DNA from: Undibacter mobilis
GTDB taxonomy: Bacteria; Pseudomonadota; Alphaproteobacteria; Rhizobiales; Xanthobacteraceae
Reading direction: 5' to 3'
NCBI RefSeq assembly: GCF_003367195.1
Contig: NZ_QRGO01000001.1
Location: 2,528,501 to 2,592,500, forward strand
Length of the DNA stretch: 64,000 nt
Both the position numbers and the translations under genes were made by a program. A model generated the notes under the pieces. It was given only the letters and a program-made list of their open reading frames with translations, searched no databases and was not told where the DNA came from. Shown here one piece after another: positions 1 through 9,470 of the stretch; positions within the stretch are counted from its first letter, which is position 1; each line of letters starts with the position of its first letter.

Positions 1-2
1 TC

Positions 3-428
3 GATCCGACGCAGAATCAGCAGGGCGTAATGATCGGCAATTTCCTGGCCGTGCTTGGCGTGGCCCTGATTTTCGCCACCGACCTGCATCATCTGGTTAT
101 CGCCGCGCTTAACGATTCCTATGCGATCTTCGCACCGGGTGAGATGCCGCTCACCGGCGACGTCGCGCAGCACTTTACCCGCGTGGTTGCGACATCCTTC
201 CGCATCGCCATCCAGATATCGGCGCCGTTTCTGGTGTTCGGCCTGGTGTTCAATCTGGGTCTGGGCATTCTCGCCCGCCTGATGCCGCAGATGCAGGTGT
301 TTTTCATCGGCTTGCCGCTGTCGATCCTGCTCGGGTTCCTGCTTCTGCTGCTGGTGCTCGCCGCCATGATGGGGACGTTCACCGGTTACGTCGAGAACGT
401 GCTTCTCGAACTTGCGCCACGCCGGTGA
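3..428 (+). CDS. fliR: Flagellar export apparatus protein FliR (3' part)
   Basis: This is the C-terminal part of FliR, an integral membrane subunit of the flagellar type III export gate; the 5' end lies outside the window and the frame is open from base 3. The visible protein is strongly hydrophobic with about three membrane segments (around the motifs VALIFATDLHHLVIAA, LVFGLVFNLGLG and LGFLLLLLVLAAMM), typical of the FliR C-terminal half. flhB follows 11 bases after the stop, and FliR and FlhB work together in the export gate, so co-transcription is likely. An ATG at base 30 is internal and should not be taken as the start. Confidence 0.93.
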   Translation, partial: DPTQNQQGVMIGNFLAVLGVALIFATDLHHLVIAALNDSYAIFAPGEMPLTGDVAQHFTRVVATSFRIAIQISAPFLVFGLVFNLGLGILARLMPQMQVFFIGLPLSILLGFLLLLLVLAAMMGTFTGYVENVLLELAPRR

Positions 429-439
429 AGGGGTAGCGC

Positions 440-1510
440 ATGGCCGACGAAGCCGATCTCGAGGATAAAACAGAAGATCCTTCCCAAAAACGCTTAGATG
501 ATGCGTTTGAGAAGGGTAACGTCGTCAAGAGCCAGGAGGTCAATACCTGGTTCATCATCGCCGGCGCCACTTTGGTGCTGATGACGTTTTCCGGAAACAT
601 GGTGCAGGGCCTTACCACCATGATGCGCGGCCTGATCGCGAATGCAGCGATCATTTCCATGGACGGGCCGGCGCTGCCGAGGCTGTTTGGAAAGATCGGC
701 GGCGAACTCCTGGCTGTGCTGGCAATTCCGTTTCTGGTCCTGATGCTGGCGGCGCTGGCCGGCAACATCGTGCAGCATCGCTTCGTCTGGTCGACCGAAT
801 CGCTGACGCCGAAATTTTCCAAGATTTCGCCGCTCGCCGGCATGAAGCGGTTGTTTTCCAAACAGTCGCTGGCCAATTTTCTCAAAGGCCTGATCAAGAT
901 CGTCATTCTCGGCGCGGTCATGGTGGCGCTGTTGTGGCCCGATCGCGACCGCATGGAAGGCCTCGTCACCATGGACCCGGCGGCCCTGCTGCCGTTCACG
1001 TCGGCGATCTCGCTCAAGATCATGGGCGCTGTGGTGGCGCTGCTCGCCGTGGTGGCCGCGGCCGACTACCTGTTCCAGTACCGCAGCTGGTACGGCAAAC
1101 TGAAGATGTCGCTGCAGGAGTTGAAGGACGAATACAAGCAGACCCAGGGCGACCCGTTCATCAAGGGCAAGCTCAAGCAGATCCGGCAAATGCGCTCGAA
1201 GCAGCGCATGTCGACCGCGGTGCCGAAGGCTTCGGTGATCATCACCAACCCGACTCACTATGCCGTCGCGCTGCAATACGAGCGCGGCATGGAGGCGCCG
1301 CTGTGTGTTGCCAAGGGTGTCGACGCCATGGCGCTGCAGATCCGCAAAATCGCCACCGAGCACAACGTGCCGATTGTCGAGAACGTGCCGCTCGCCCGCG
1401 CCCTGCACGCCACCGTCGAGGTCGATCAGGCCATCCCGCCGGAGCACTACAAGGCGGTGGCTGAGGTCATCGGCTATGTCATGAAACTGCGGCGGGCCAT
1501 CCGTTCGTGA
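440..1510 (+). CDS. flhB: Flagellar export switch protein FlhB
   Basis: FlhB controls the switch from rod/hook to filament substrates in flagellar export. The 356-residue length is normal. Four hydrophobic segments in the first ~210 residues are followed by a basic cytoplasmic domain carrying the autocleavage motif N270-P271-T272-H273, in the context ITNPTHYAVAL; cleavage in the family occurs between Asn and Pro. The start ATG lies 11 bases after the fliR stop. No deviation from the family is visible. Confidence 0.97.
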   Translation: MADEADLEDKTEDPSQKRLDDAFEKGNVVKSQEVNTWFIIAGATLVLMTFSGNMVQGLTTMMRGLIANAAIISMDGPALPRLFGKIGGELLAVLAIPFLVLMLAALAGNIVQHRFVWSTESLTPKFSKISPLAGMKRLFSKQSLANFLKGLIKIVILGAVMVALLWPDRDRMEGLVTMDPAALLPFTSAISLKIMGAVVALLAVVAAADYLFQYRSWYGKLKMSLQELKDEYKQTQGDPFIKGKLKQIRQMRSKQRMSTAVPKASVIITNPTHYAVALQYERGMEAPLCVAKGVDAMALQIRKIATEHNVPIVENVPLARALHATVEVDQAIPPEHYKAVAEVIGYVMKLRRAIRS

Positions 1511-1617
1511 CGGGCTCACGAATTGGCCGAAAACGCCGCTTAAGACCCATTAAAGGCAGGGATTTCCGGCTCGCGGCCCTTGCGCGGAGCGGCCCCCTTA
1601 AGGCACTTGAATAAGTC

Positions 1618-4251
1618 ATGAACTCCGAGCGACCGAATGAGCCTCGCTCCGCCCCGCGTGACGGGCAGGGCAAGCGGCAAGCCTTCGACAAGAGCCAGAG
1701 CGCGCCGCGCTCGGGCTCCGTCGGCATGGTTCTGCTGGTCGCTCTGCTTCTGGTCGGCGCGGCCGGCGGCCTCATCTATATCGGTCCGGCCCACGCCGAG
1801 ACCTATATCCTCGCGCTGCTATCGGTTCTCGGCACCATTGGCGTGTTCGCACTGTTTGCGCTGGCCTCCGGCATCATGCGGCTGTCCAGTCGCGAGCAGA
1901 GCAATCCGCTTCTGAAATCCGTGGTGGATCAAGGCTTCGACGGCATCGTCGTGACGGATCAGGCGGGAAGAGTTTTCTACGCCAATGCCACCTATCTCGA
2001 TCTGATCGGCGCCGCGGATGAAAATGACGTCCGGCCGGTCGAGCGGGGTTTCATTGGCGACCCGGAAGTGTCCGAGGCGATCTATCGCCTGCTCAAGGCC
2101 GCTCGCGAGGGACGGCGCCTTCAGGAAGAGGTCCGTATCGCCGGTGGTTCCGGTGAAGCGGCGCGCTGGCTGCGGATGCGCGTTCGCCCGCTCGGCGAGT
2201 CGCGGCGCGACGCCAAACTTGCGGTCTGGTCGATCGCCGACGTTACGCGCGAGCGCGAGCGTCAGGAAAATGTCTTCCAGGAGCTGCAGCACGCCATCGA
2301 TTATCTCGACCACGCGCCGGCCGGCTTCTTCTCGGTCGATGCCAAGGGCGACATCATCTATCTCAATGCTACGCTGGCGGCCTGGCTCGATCAGGACCTG
2401 GCGCAAATCGGCGTTGGTGCCGGTGCCGGCTCGCTCAAACTTTCCGATATCGTCGCCGGCGAGGGCGCGGCGCTGCTCACAACGCTTAACGCCGCGCCGG
2501 GCGACGTGAACACCGAGGTGCTCGACCTCGACCTGCGCACGCGTACCGGCAAGCCGCTGCCGGTGCGGCTGTTCCACAAGGTCGCCTACGGCGCCGACGG
2601 TGCGCCGGGTGCTTCGCGCACGCTGGTGCTCAACCGGGGCAAAGGCAGCGGCGAGGACGCGCAGCGCGACGCCGAAGTGCGCTTCATGCGGTTCTTCCAG
2701 AACACGCCAATGGCGATCGCCACGGTGGACCGCACGGGCCGCATCGCGCGCAACAATGCGCGCTTCGCCGCCGCTTTCGATGGCATGATTGGCGACAATC
2801 GCTCGATCATGTCGGTGGTCAACGAGCGCGACCGCAGCGCTCTCGAGGCTGCGATCAAGCGCGCCGCCAGCGGCCAGGGCGACATCCCGCCGGTCGATGC
2901 GCAACTGGCCGGCGGCAACGAGCGCTGGGCGAACTTTTTCGTGCTCGCGGTCGAGGACAAGGATTCCGAGGGCGAGGCGGCCATCGTCTACGCGCTGGAG
3001 ACCACGGCGCAGCGCACGCTGGAGAACAAGGTCTACCAGCAACAGAAGATGGAATCGGTCGGGCAACTGGCCGGCGGCATCGCCCACGACTTCAACAACG
3101 TGCTGTCCGCCATCATGATGGCGACCGACTTCCTGCTCAACGCCCACAAGCCGACCGATCCGTCGTTCCAGGACATCATCCAGATCAAGCAGAACGCCAA
3201 CCGTGCTGCCGCGCTGGTGCGTCAGCTATTGGCGTTCTCGCGCAAGCAGACCTTGCGGCCGCAGGTGCTCGATCTCGGCGAGGTGCTCGGCGATCTTGGT
3301 ATGCTCCTGAAGCGGCTGATCGGCGAGAAGGTGACGTTCGGCGGCGTCAAGCACGGCCGCGATTTGTGGCCGGTGAAGGCCGATCTGTCGCAGTTCGAGC
3401 AGGTGATCGTGAACCTGGCCGTCAATGCCCGCGATGCCATGCCGGAGGGCGGCACGCTCAGCATGCGCACGGCCAATGTCGCGGCGGCCGAATGTGCGCA
3501 ATTTGGTCACAAGGGCATGCCGGCGGCGGACTATGTGCTGGTCGAGGTCAGCGACACCGGCACCGGCATTCCGCAGGATATCATCGACAAGATTTTCGAG
3601 CCGTTCTTCTCGACCAAGGAAGTCGGCAAGGGGACGGGCCTTGGATTGTCGACGGTCTACGGCATCGTCAAGCAGACCGGCGGCTTTGTGTATGTGGATT
3701 CCGTGCCGGGACGCACCACGTTCCGCATCTTCCTGCCGCGCCATATCCCGGCCGTCGAGGACAAGCCTGCGGTGGGGGCGCCGCCGATTGCGCCGGCACT
3801 CGATGCGGCCAAATCGCTCGAAGCCACCAAATCGGCCGCCGAGACGATGGCCAAGCAGGCGCAGGCCAACGCCGATCTGACTGGGCAGGGCATCATTCTG
3901 CTGGTGGAAGACGAGGAAGGCCTGCGCGCGCTCAATGCCCGCGGCCTGTCCTCGCGCGGCTACACCGTGCTTGAGGCCGGTAACGGCGTCGAGGCGATGG
4001 AGGTCATGGAGCGGGAAGGCCATGTCGATCTGGTCGTGTCCGACGTGGTGATGCCGGAAATGGATGGCCCGACTTTGTTGCGCGAACTGCGTGCGCGCGA
4101 TCCGAAGGTGAAGTTCATCTTCGTGTCCGGCTACGCCGAAGAGGCTTTCGCCAAGAACCTGCCGCAGGACCAGCAATATCACTTCCTGGCCAAGCCGTTC
4201 ACGCTCAAGCAACTCGTGGCCGAGGTGAAGCAGACGCTCGCTGGCGAGTAA
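1618..4251 (+). CDS. cckA: Hybrid sensor histidine kinase CckA
   Basis: CckA is the membrane hybrid kinase that, in alphaproteobacteria, feeds phosphate through ChpT to the cell-cycle regulator CtrA. The 877-residue protein has two N-terminal membrane segments (about residues 36-55 and 62-86), PAS-like regions (about 95-200, 215-330 and 355-460), a dimerisation/phosphoacceptor helix with GGIAHDFNN (phospho-His490), an ATPase domain with N, G1 and G2 boxes ([35 protein letters not shown]) and a C-terminal receiver with phospho-Asp809 in [12 protein letters not shown]. Location next to flagellar genes matches other Hyphomicrobiales. The first ~30 residues are polar and probably cytoplasmic. Confidence 0.95.
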   Translation: MNSERPNEPRSAPRDGQGKRQAFDKSQSAPRSGSVGMVLLVALLLVGAAGGLIYIGPAHAETYILALLSVLGTIGVFALFALASGIMRLSSREQSNPLLKSVVDQGFDGIVVTDQAGRVFYANATYLDLIGAADENDVRPVERGFIGDPEVSEAIYRLLKAAREGRRLQEEVRIAGGSGEAARWLRMRVRPLGESRRDAKLAVWSIADVTRERERQENVFQELQHAIDYLDHAPAGFFSVDAKGDIIYLNATLAAWLDQDLAQIGVGAGAGSLKLSDIVAGEGAALLTTLNAAPGDVNTEVLDLDLRTRTGKPLPVRLFHKVAYGADGAPGASRTLVLNRGKGSGEDAQRDAEVRFMRFFQNTPMAIATVDRTGRIARNNARFAAAFDGMIGDNRSIMSVVNERDRSALEAAIKRAASGQGDIPPVDAQLAGGNERWANFFVLAVEDKDSEGEAAIVYALETTAQRTLENKVYQQQKMESVGQLAGGIAHDFNNVLSAIMMATDFLLNAHKPTDPSFQDIIQIKQNANRAAALVRQLLAFSRKQTLRPQVLDLGEVLGDLGMLLKRLIGEKVTFGGVKHGRDLWPVKADLSQFEQVIVNLAVNARDAMPEGGTLSMRTANVAAAECAQFGHKGMPAADYVLVEVSDTGTGIPQDIIDKIFEPFFSTKEVGKGTGLGLSTVYGIVKQTGGFVYVDSVPGRTTFRIFLPRHIPAVEDKPAVGAPPIAPALDAAKSLEATKSAAETMAKQAQANADLTGQGIILLVEDEEGLRALNARGLSSRGYTVLEAGNGVEAMEVMEREGHVDLVVSDVVMPEMDGPTLLRELRARDPKVKFIFVSGYAEEAFAKNLPQDQQYHFLAKPFTLKQLVAEVKQTLAGE

Positions 4252-4257
4252 CCAGAT

Positions 4258-4524
4258 TTAGTAGCAGGCCTGCGCCAGTGTCACCTTGGCAAAGACGAAG
4301 CTGGAAACCGTACACCGGCCTGGCCGCTCCGCGACGCCGGTGCTTTGCGGTGCGGTGAAATAACTGCGCTCCAACGCGGCCGCGGCCGGCTCGGTGTACA
4401 ACGACACCACATCGGTTGGAGTTTCGGCGGGCTTAGCCTCTCGTGTACCGTCGAACGGGGTCAATTTGGCCTGGGCTGCGCCGCCGAGCGCCAGTAACAC
4501 GGCGGCGGTGATTGCGAGTTTCAT
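4258..4524 (-). CDS. Small secreted protein of unknown function
   Basis: This 88-residue protein begins with a clear signal peptide (MKLAITAAVLLALGGAAQA, cleavage expected after AQA) and leaves a mature part of about 69 residues with two cysteines, one near GRCTVSS and one as the penultimate residue. The cysteines could form a disulfide in the periplasm. The gene is convergent with cckA, with stops only six bases apart. I do not recognise the family. Confidence 0.65.
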   Translation of the reverse strand: MKLAITAAVLLALGGAAQAKLTPFDGTREAKPAETPTDVVSLYTEPAAAALERSYFTAPQSTGVAERPGRCTVSSFVFAKVTLAQACY

Positions 4525-4783
4525 CGCGCGAACTCCGGAAAGTGCTTTGTTGACGCCTTATTTGAACGGACAACGAACGGCGTATCGTCGCTGTTCCATC
4601 GAGGGCTGCCGAAGCGGCTGAACAAGTCGTGAGCGGCGAAGATTTGTCGAAAAATCAAGGGACTAAACTGCTCCACAGGCCGCCTGCGGCTTTGCGGCGC
4701 AGTGGCTGCGGACCCCCTTACAAACCCCTCCGGCGCTACCTATTCTCCGCCTCGCCTGATTTGGCCGGGAGGAAATTGAGACA

Positions 4784-5779
4784 ATGAAGCGTAACCGCTG
4801 GCTGATTGCGCTTGCCGCAATTGCAACTGTCATGACTTTGGCTGCTGCCGACTATGCCGACGCCCGCGCCGGGCGCGGCGGCTCGTTTGGCAGCCGTGGC
4901 TCCAATACGTTTTCGGCGCCGCCATCGACCAATACGGCGCCGCGCGCGGCACAGCCGATCCAGCGTTCGCAAACCGCGCAGCCCGGTGCCGCGACCACGG
5001 GCGCTGCCGGTCAGGCGGCGCGTCCCGGAATGTTCGGTGGCGGATTGCTCGGTGGCTTAGCCGCCGGCTTCCTTGGCGCCGGCCTGTTCGGCATGCTGTT
5101 CGGCGGCGGCTTCCTTGCTGGCATGGGCAGCTTTGCCTCGATCCTCGGCCTGATCTTCCAGATCGTGCTGGTGGTCATCGTGGCGCGCCTAGCCTGGTCC
5201 TGGTGGCAGCGCCGTAACAACCCGACGCCGGCCTATGGCGCGGCAAACGGCCGGCCGGCTGGCAATGAGCAGAACACCGCGGCCTTCACAGGTCTGGGTG
5301 CAGGGGCCGGCGCTGGCGCGGCGAGCGGTCTGGGTGGCTTGTTCGGCGGCGGTCAAGCCGCGCCGCAGCCGGCAACGCAGCCGATCACCATTGGCGAAGA
5401 GGACTACAGCGAGTTCGAACGCCTTCTGACGGAAATCCAGGCTGCCTACTCGGCCGAAGACCTCAACGCGCTGCGTGCCAATGCGATGCCGGAAATGGTG
5501 TCGTACTTTGCCGAAGAGTTCGCCCAGAATGCCAAGGAAGGCGTCATCAACCGGATCACCGACGTGAAGCTGTTGCAGGGCGATCTGGCTGAGGCCTGGC
5601 GCGAGAACAACGACGAATACGCCACCGTCGCCATGCGTTTTGCGCTGAACGACAGCGTGGTCCAGCGCTCGACCGGTCAGGTCATTGAGACCGCGCCGAC
5701 TGGCGAGGCGACCGAGCTGTGGACGTTCCGCCGTTCGCGCGGCGCGCCGTGGATGCTGTCGGCGATCCAGCAGGGCTGA
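4784..5779 (+). CDS. Tim44-like domain membrane protein
   Basis: The 331-residue protein has an N-terminal signal/anchor (about residues 7-25), a long Gly/Ala/Ser/Pro-rich stretch (28-75), a glycine-rich hydrophobic hairpin (about 78-147, GGGLLGGLAAGFLGAGLFG followed by a second membrane helix ending in WWQRRN), another low-complexity linker and a C-terminal Tim44-like domain (about 200-331: EEDYSEFERLLTEIQAAYS onwards). Family members are inner-membrane proteins whose Tim44-like fold resembles NTF2; their bacterial role is poorly defined. A GNRA-capped terminator follows at 5800-5835. Confidence 0.85.
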   Translation: MKRNRWLIALAAIATVMTLAAADYADARAGRGGSFGSRGSNTFSAPPSTNTAPRAAQPIQRSQTAQPGAATTGAAGQAARPGMFGGGLLGGLAAGFLGAGLFGMLFGGGFLAGMGSFASILGLIFQIVLVVIVARLAWSWWQRRNNPTPAYGAANGRPAGNEQNTAAFTGLGAGAGAGAASGLGGLFGGGQAAPQPATQPITIGEEDYSEFERLLTEIQAAYSAEDLNALRANAMPEMVSYFAEEFAQNAKEGVINRITDVKLLQGDLAEAWRENNDEYATVAMRFALNDSVVQRSTGQVIETAPTGEATELWTFRRSRGAPWMLSAIQQG

Positions 5780-5799
5780 CGCCTACAGGCGAAAAAATA

Positions 5800-5835
5800 A
5801 CGCGCGTCCCGAAAGGGGCGCGCGTTCTCGTTTTA
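5800..5835 (+). terminator. Intrinsic terminator after the Tim44-like gene
   Basis: An 11-bp GC-rich stem (5800-5810 with 5815-5825, one G-T wobble) is capped by a GAAA tetraloop and followed by TCTCGTTTTA. It sits 20 bases after the stop codon. Confidence 0.75.
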
Positions 5836-6037
5836 TCAAAGGACGCGGCCCGCGAAGGGCCGTGCTCAGTGTTAACGATCGGTAATTGCGGCACCGACAA
5901 CAGGATCCGGTCGGCTAGAACGGGCTGAAGTGCCCGGCCGATCCGAGCCCAGCCTTGCTGCATTGCAAGAACATTAATCCGTCCTGTTTTCAGGACCTTG
6001 GCAGGCTTGCGCCGCCAATGGCCGCAGCGCTCGGGCG

Positions 6038-6066
6038 TTGACCTTGCCGCGAATAACGTCTATTTG
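6038..6066 (+). promoter_or_regulatory. Predicted sigma-70-type promoter of cspA
   Basis: TTGACC at 6038-6043 and TATTTG at 6061-6066 are separated by exactly 17 bases. Transcription from here would begin near 6073 and give a leader of about 140 nt before the cspA ATG at 6213, which is in the range of the long, temperature-responsive leaders known for cold-shock genes. The rest of the 5780-6212 gap holds no convincing gene. Confidence 0.5.
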
Positions 6067-6212
6067 GCCCGCCGCAACTTGGTTTTCGGCCTCATCTTCG
6101 TTCGCTCCCGGCTTTGGGCTGCGCTGCAAGTGATCCCCCAAAACTTGGATAGTTGCCGCCGGCCCAAAAGAGGGGAACTGGCGTTCAACGTGGAGCGCGA
6201 AAGGAACTACCG

Positions 6213-6416
6213 ATGGCTACCGGAACTGTGAAGTTCTTCAACACTCAAAAAGGCTACGGCTTCATTCAGCCGGACGATGGTTCGAAGGACGTGTTCGTGC
6301 ACATCACCGCCGTCGAGAAGGCTGGCATGCGTTCGCTGGTCGAAGGCCAGAAGATCTCGTTCGAGATCGTCACCGAGCGCGGCAAGCAGGCCGCTGGTAA
6401 CCTGCAGCCGGCCTGA
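6213..6416 (+). CDS. cspA: Cold-shock protein, CspA family
   Basis: A 67-residue single cold-shock (OB-fold) domain that binds single-stranded nucleic acid and acts as an RNA chaperone. The RNP-1 motif KGYGFIQ and RNP-2 motif DVFVHI are intact. The ATG at 6213 is chosen because MATGTVKFFN is the family N-terminus and AAGGAAC precedes it; an in-frame upstream ATG at 6153 has no homologous sequence after it. A strong terminator follows at 6441-6469, so the gene is monocistronic. Confidence 0.97.
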   Translation: MATGTVKFFNTQKGYGFIQPDDGSKDVFVHITAVEKAGMRSLVEGQKISFEIVTERGKQAAGNLQPA

Positions 6417-6440
6417 TCGCCGGTTTTGGAATCCAATACG

Positions 6441-6469
6441 AAGCCCGGCGCTTGCGCCGGGCTTTTTTG
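6441..6469 (+). terminator. Intrinsic terminator of cspA
   Basis: Perfect 10-bp stem AAGCCCGGCG (6441-6450) with CGCCGGGCTT (6455-6464), loop CTTG, followed by a T run. Confidence 0.92.
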
Positions 6470-6599
6470 TTGCCCCGTAGCTTCCGCCAGAGTCTCCATC
6501 CAACGAAGTTGTGAGGAATAGCGTCGCCCCCGCGGTGTTAGCCTTCGGCCAGGCGCGAGAGCACCAGACTCCGCACCACAACCGCCGGGAGGATACTTC

Positions 6600-7265
6600 A
6601 TGTCTGCACGTCGTACCGCCGCCTTTGCATCGGCAGCGCTGACTGTCCTGTTTGCCGCTGTTGTGCCGAGCATGGCGCAGCAATCGTCGATGAGCTTCTT
6701 CGTGACCAGCGCCGGTCTTGGCAATGGCGCCAATCTCGGCGGCCTGGAAGGCGCCGACCGTCATTGCCAGACCCTGGCCACAGCCGCCGGTGCCGGCACC
6801 AAGACCTGGCGCGCTTACCTCTCGACGCAAGGGCAAGGCGCGGTCAACGCCCGCGACCGCATCGGCAAGGGGCCCTGGGTCAACGCCAAGGGGGCGACCA
6901 TCGCCAAAGACGTTGCCGAACTGCACGGCACCAACAACCTCACCAAGCAGACCGCGCTGTCGGAGAAGGGGGAGGTCATCAACGGCCGCGGCGATCAGCC
7001 GAACCGGCATGACGTCCTCACCGGCACACAGGCCGATGGCACCGCATTTCCGCCGGACAAGGACATGACCTGCAAGAACTGGACGAGCGGAACCGAAGGC
7101 TCGGCGATGGTCGGTCATTCCGATCGGACCGGCCTTGATGAGAGTGCCCCGGCCAAATCGTGGAATGCTTCGCATCCTTCACGGGGATCCGGCGGCGGCT
7201 GCACGCAGGCCGATCTTCGCTCCACCGGTGGCGACGGGCTTCTGTACTGCTTCGCCGTGAACTGA
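6600..7265 (+). CDS. Secreted lectin-like (DUF1554-like) protein
   Basis: A 221-residue exported protein: signal peptide about residues 1-26 (ending VVPSMAQQ), then a domain starting FFVTSAGLGNGANLGGLEGADRHC, which resembles the C-type-lectin-like/endostatin-like family often called DUF1554 or simply lectin in Bradyrhizobium relatives. Four cysteines (HCQTL, TCKNW, GCTQ, YCFA) are spaced as expected for two disulfides. An AGGA-type ribosome site precedes the ATG, and the gene stands alone between terminators. Ligand unknown; the family label rests on sequence pattern only. Confidence 0.72.
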   Translation: MSARRTAAFASAALTVLFAAVVPSMAQQSSMSFFVTSAGLGNGANLGGLEGADRHCQTLATAAGAGTKTWRAYLSTQGQGAVNARDRIGKGPWVNAKGATIAKDVAELHGTNNLTKQTALSEKGEVINGRGDQPNRHDVLTGTQADGTAFPPDKDMTCKNWTSGTEGSAMVGHSDRTGLDESAPAKSWNASHPSRGSGGGCTQADLRSTGGDGLLYCFAVN

Positions 7266-7296
7266 ACGGGCGCAACGAGTACCGGACCTAAAACGG

Positions 7297-7329
7297 AAAC
7301 GGGCGGCTGCATCCTGGTCGCCCGTTTTT
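7297..7329 (+). terminator. Intrinsic terminator after the lectin-like gene
   Basis: Stem AAACGGGCG (7297-7305) with CGCCCGTTT (7319-7327), followed by TT; 32 bases after the stop. Confidence 0.8.
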
Positions 7330-7432
7330 CCAACAGGTTCGGTAGCCACAAAGTTTTTTGCCGGTTTCCCGGAGAGCACGCTAAACTATCACATAAGCGC
7401 CGGGTCGGCGGCGCCGTTGCAACGCGGGTTCG

Positions 7433-8692
7433 ATGGCTGAACTGACCAACGTCGTGTTGTTGGCTGCCGATGCGCTGATTTATTTCGTGGCGCTGGCCGG
7501 TTTGCTGCGGCTGCGCGATCGTATCGGACTGGGCCCCTTCTTCTGCGCGCTCGGCGTCCTGCACTTTCTCGAGACCTATCTGGCCAGCATCTTCTACATC
7601 ACGCTGCCGCTCGGCATCGTGACCTCGCCAGGCTCGACGGTGCTGTTCACCGGCAAGCTCATGCTGCTATTGCTGCTCTACATCCGCGAGGATGCTGCGG
7701 TGGTGCGCCAGCCGATCTACGGCCTGTTGTTCGGCAACGTGCTGGTGTTCGTACTGGGCTTCGTGTTGCGCCATCACACGCTCGCTCCGCTGACCGCCGG
7801 GCGCGCTGCCGATTTCGCCTTCCTCGACGAGATGGGCGGGCTGATGGTGTGGGGCACCGCCATCCTGTTCATCGACTGCATCATCATCATTCTGCTCTAC
7901 GAGCGCACGCGCGCCTGGTTCGGCGACCGGGTGTTTCCGCGGCTCCTGGTATCGAGCACGATGGTCCTGACGTTCGATCAGGTCGCGTTCTTTTCGGGGC
8001 TCAGTCTCCTGACCGGGGCGGGGGTGCCGGTGCTGATTGGCGGCTGGATCGCCAAAATGGGCGCCGTTGCGCTCTACAGCGTGTTCGGCACCGTCTATCT
8101 TCTGTATTTCGAGCGTCCGCAGGCTCGTGAGAGCGCGCCGCGGCTGCGCGACGTGTTCGACACGCTGACTTATCGCGAACGTTACGAGAGCCTTCTGGCG
8201 CGTACCGGCTGCGACCCGCTGACCGGCACGCTCGACCGCCATGCGCTGGAAACCTATGGCCGCCGCGCGGTCGACGGTGCGGCCGGGACGCAGCGGCCGC
8301 TGTCCCTGTTGCTGATCGACCTCGACCACCTCAATTCCGTCAATGAACGCTTCGGCCGCAGCGCCGGCGACCGGCTGCTGAAGCTGACGGCCCGCGAGAT
8401 CATGAGTGCGGCGCGGGTCTTCGATTTCACCTATCGCTTCGGCGGCGAGGAGTTCGTCGTGATTGCCGACGGTCTGGCGGGCGACGACGGCCTGGCGCTC
8501 GCGGAGCGCATTAGGCACGCTGTCGCCATGGCAACGGGGGCGGATCCGGCCGGCCAGATGACGGTATCGGTGGGCGTGGCAAGCACCTTCGGCGACGGCG
8601 ACAGCTACGATGCGCTGTTCATGACGGCCGCCGGGCGGCTGGCGCAGGCCAAAGCGCTCGGGCGCAACCAGGTGGTCGGCCCGCAGCGCTGA
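7433..8692 (+). CDS. Membrane diguanylate cyclase (GGDEF)
   Basis: The 419-residue protein has an N-terminal membrane sensor of about seven helices (residues 1-230) and a C-terminal GGDEF domain (about 258-419) that makes cyclic di-GMP from GTP. The active-site motif is GGEEF at 337-341. An inhibitory I-site, RVFD, lies exactly five residues before it, so product inhibition is predicted. The substrate-binding segment reads DLDHLNSVNERFG, in which the usual FKxxND positions are changed (LNSVNE); activity may be reduced but the metal-binding aspartate is present. Sensory signal unknown. Confidence 0.9.
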   Translation: MAELTNVVLLAADALIYFVALAGLLRLRDRIGLGPFFCALGVLHFLETYLASIFYITLPLGIVTSPGSTVLFTGKLMLLLLLYIREDAAVVRQPIYGLLFGNVLVFVLGFVLRHHTLAPLTAGRAADFAFLDEMGGLMVWGTAILFIDCIIIILLYERTRAWFGDRVFPRLLVSSTMVLTFDQVAFFSGLSLLTGAGVPVLIGGWIAKMGAVALYSVFGTVYLLYFERPQARESAPRLRDVFDTLTYRERYESLLARTGCDPLTGTLDRHALETYGRRAVDGAAGTQRPLSLLLIDLDHLNSVNERFGRSAGDRLLKLTAREIMSAARVFDFTYRFGGEEFVVIADGLAGDDGLALAERIRHAVAMATGADPAGQMTVSVGVASTFGDGDSYDALFMTAAGRLAQAKALGRNQVVGPQR

Positions 8693-8750
8693 AGCGGGGA
8701 CCTTGACGGGGCCGCGTGCGTTAGGCTGAGGCTGCGCGAAGGAGAGAGCC

Positions 8751-9467
8751 ATGCGCTATCAGCTCTATTACTGGCCGGGCCTGCAGGGCCGCGGCGAATT
8801 CGTGCGCCTCGCGCTGGAAGACGCCGGCGCCGGCTATGACGACGTCGCGCGCGAGCCGGGTGGCATGGCGAAAATGATGGCGGCGATGAAAGGCGAGGGC
8901 GTCGGCGAAGGACGGCCGCCTTTTGCGCCGCCATTCCTGAAAGCCGGCAAGCTGGTGATCGCGCAGGTGGCGAACATCCTGTTCTACCTTGGCCCGCGGC
9001 ATGGCCTCGCGCCGAAGGATGACAATGCCCGGCTTTGGCTTAACGCGCTGCAACTGACGGTGACCGACTTCATCCAGGAAGTGCATGGCACGCACCACCC
9101 GATCGCCACCGGCCTCTATTACGATGACCAGAAGGCGGCGGCGAAGCAGTACACCGCGCATTTCCTCAAGGACCGGGTGCCGAAATTCCTTGGCTATTTC
9201 GATCGCGTCATTGGTGAAAGCGGCGGGCTCTACGTGCTGGGCCGCCGCATCAGCTACACCGACCTGTCGCTGTTCCAGATCGTCGAGGGCCTGCGTTACG
9301 CCTTTCCGAACGCGGCCAAATCCTTCGAGAAGAAGGTGCCGCGCGTCGTCGAGGTGCATGGCCGCGTAGCCGAGCGCGACAACATCAAGGCCTATTGCGC
9401 CTCGGAGCGCCGCGTCCCTTTCAACGAGGACGGGATCTTCCGGCACTATCCCGAGCTCGACAGCTAA
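8751..9467 (+). CDS. Glutathione S-transferase family protein
   Basis: A 238-residue soluble protein with an N-terminal thioredoxin-like domain beginning MRYQLYYWPGLQGRGEFVRL and an all-helical C-terminal domain containing SYTDLSLFQIVEGL, the usual N-capping/hydrophobic-core region of GSTs. The Tyr near the N-terminus (YYWPG) is in the place of the catalytic Tyr of sigma/mu/alpha-type enzymes. Substrate cannot be told from sequence. The gene starts 58 bases after the cyclase gene behind a good GGAG site. Confidence 0.85.
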   Translation: MRYQLYYWPGLQGRGEFVRLALEDAGAGYDDVAREPGGMAKMMAAMKGEGVGEGRPPFAPPFLKAGKLVIAQVANILFYLGPRHGLAPKDDNARLWLNALQLTVTDFIQEVHGTHHPIATGLYYDDQKAAAKQYTAHFLKDRVPKFLGYFDRVIGESGGLYVLGRRISYTDLSLFQIVEGLRYAFPNAAKSFEKKVPRVVEVHGRVAERDNIKAYCASERRVPFNEDGIFRHYPELDS

Positions 9468-9470
9468 GGC

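Noticed and set aside
1540..1553. TTAA-N6-TTAA upstream of cckA as a CtrA box
   Set aside because: The CtrA consensus is TTAA-N7-TTAA; the spacer is one base short, so I do not list it as a site.
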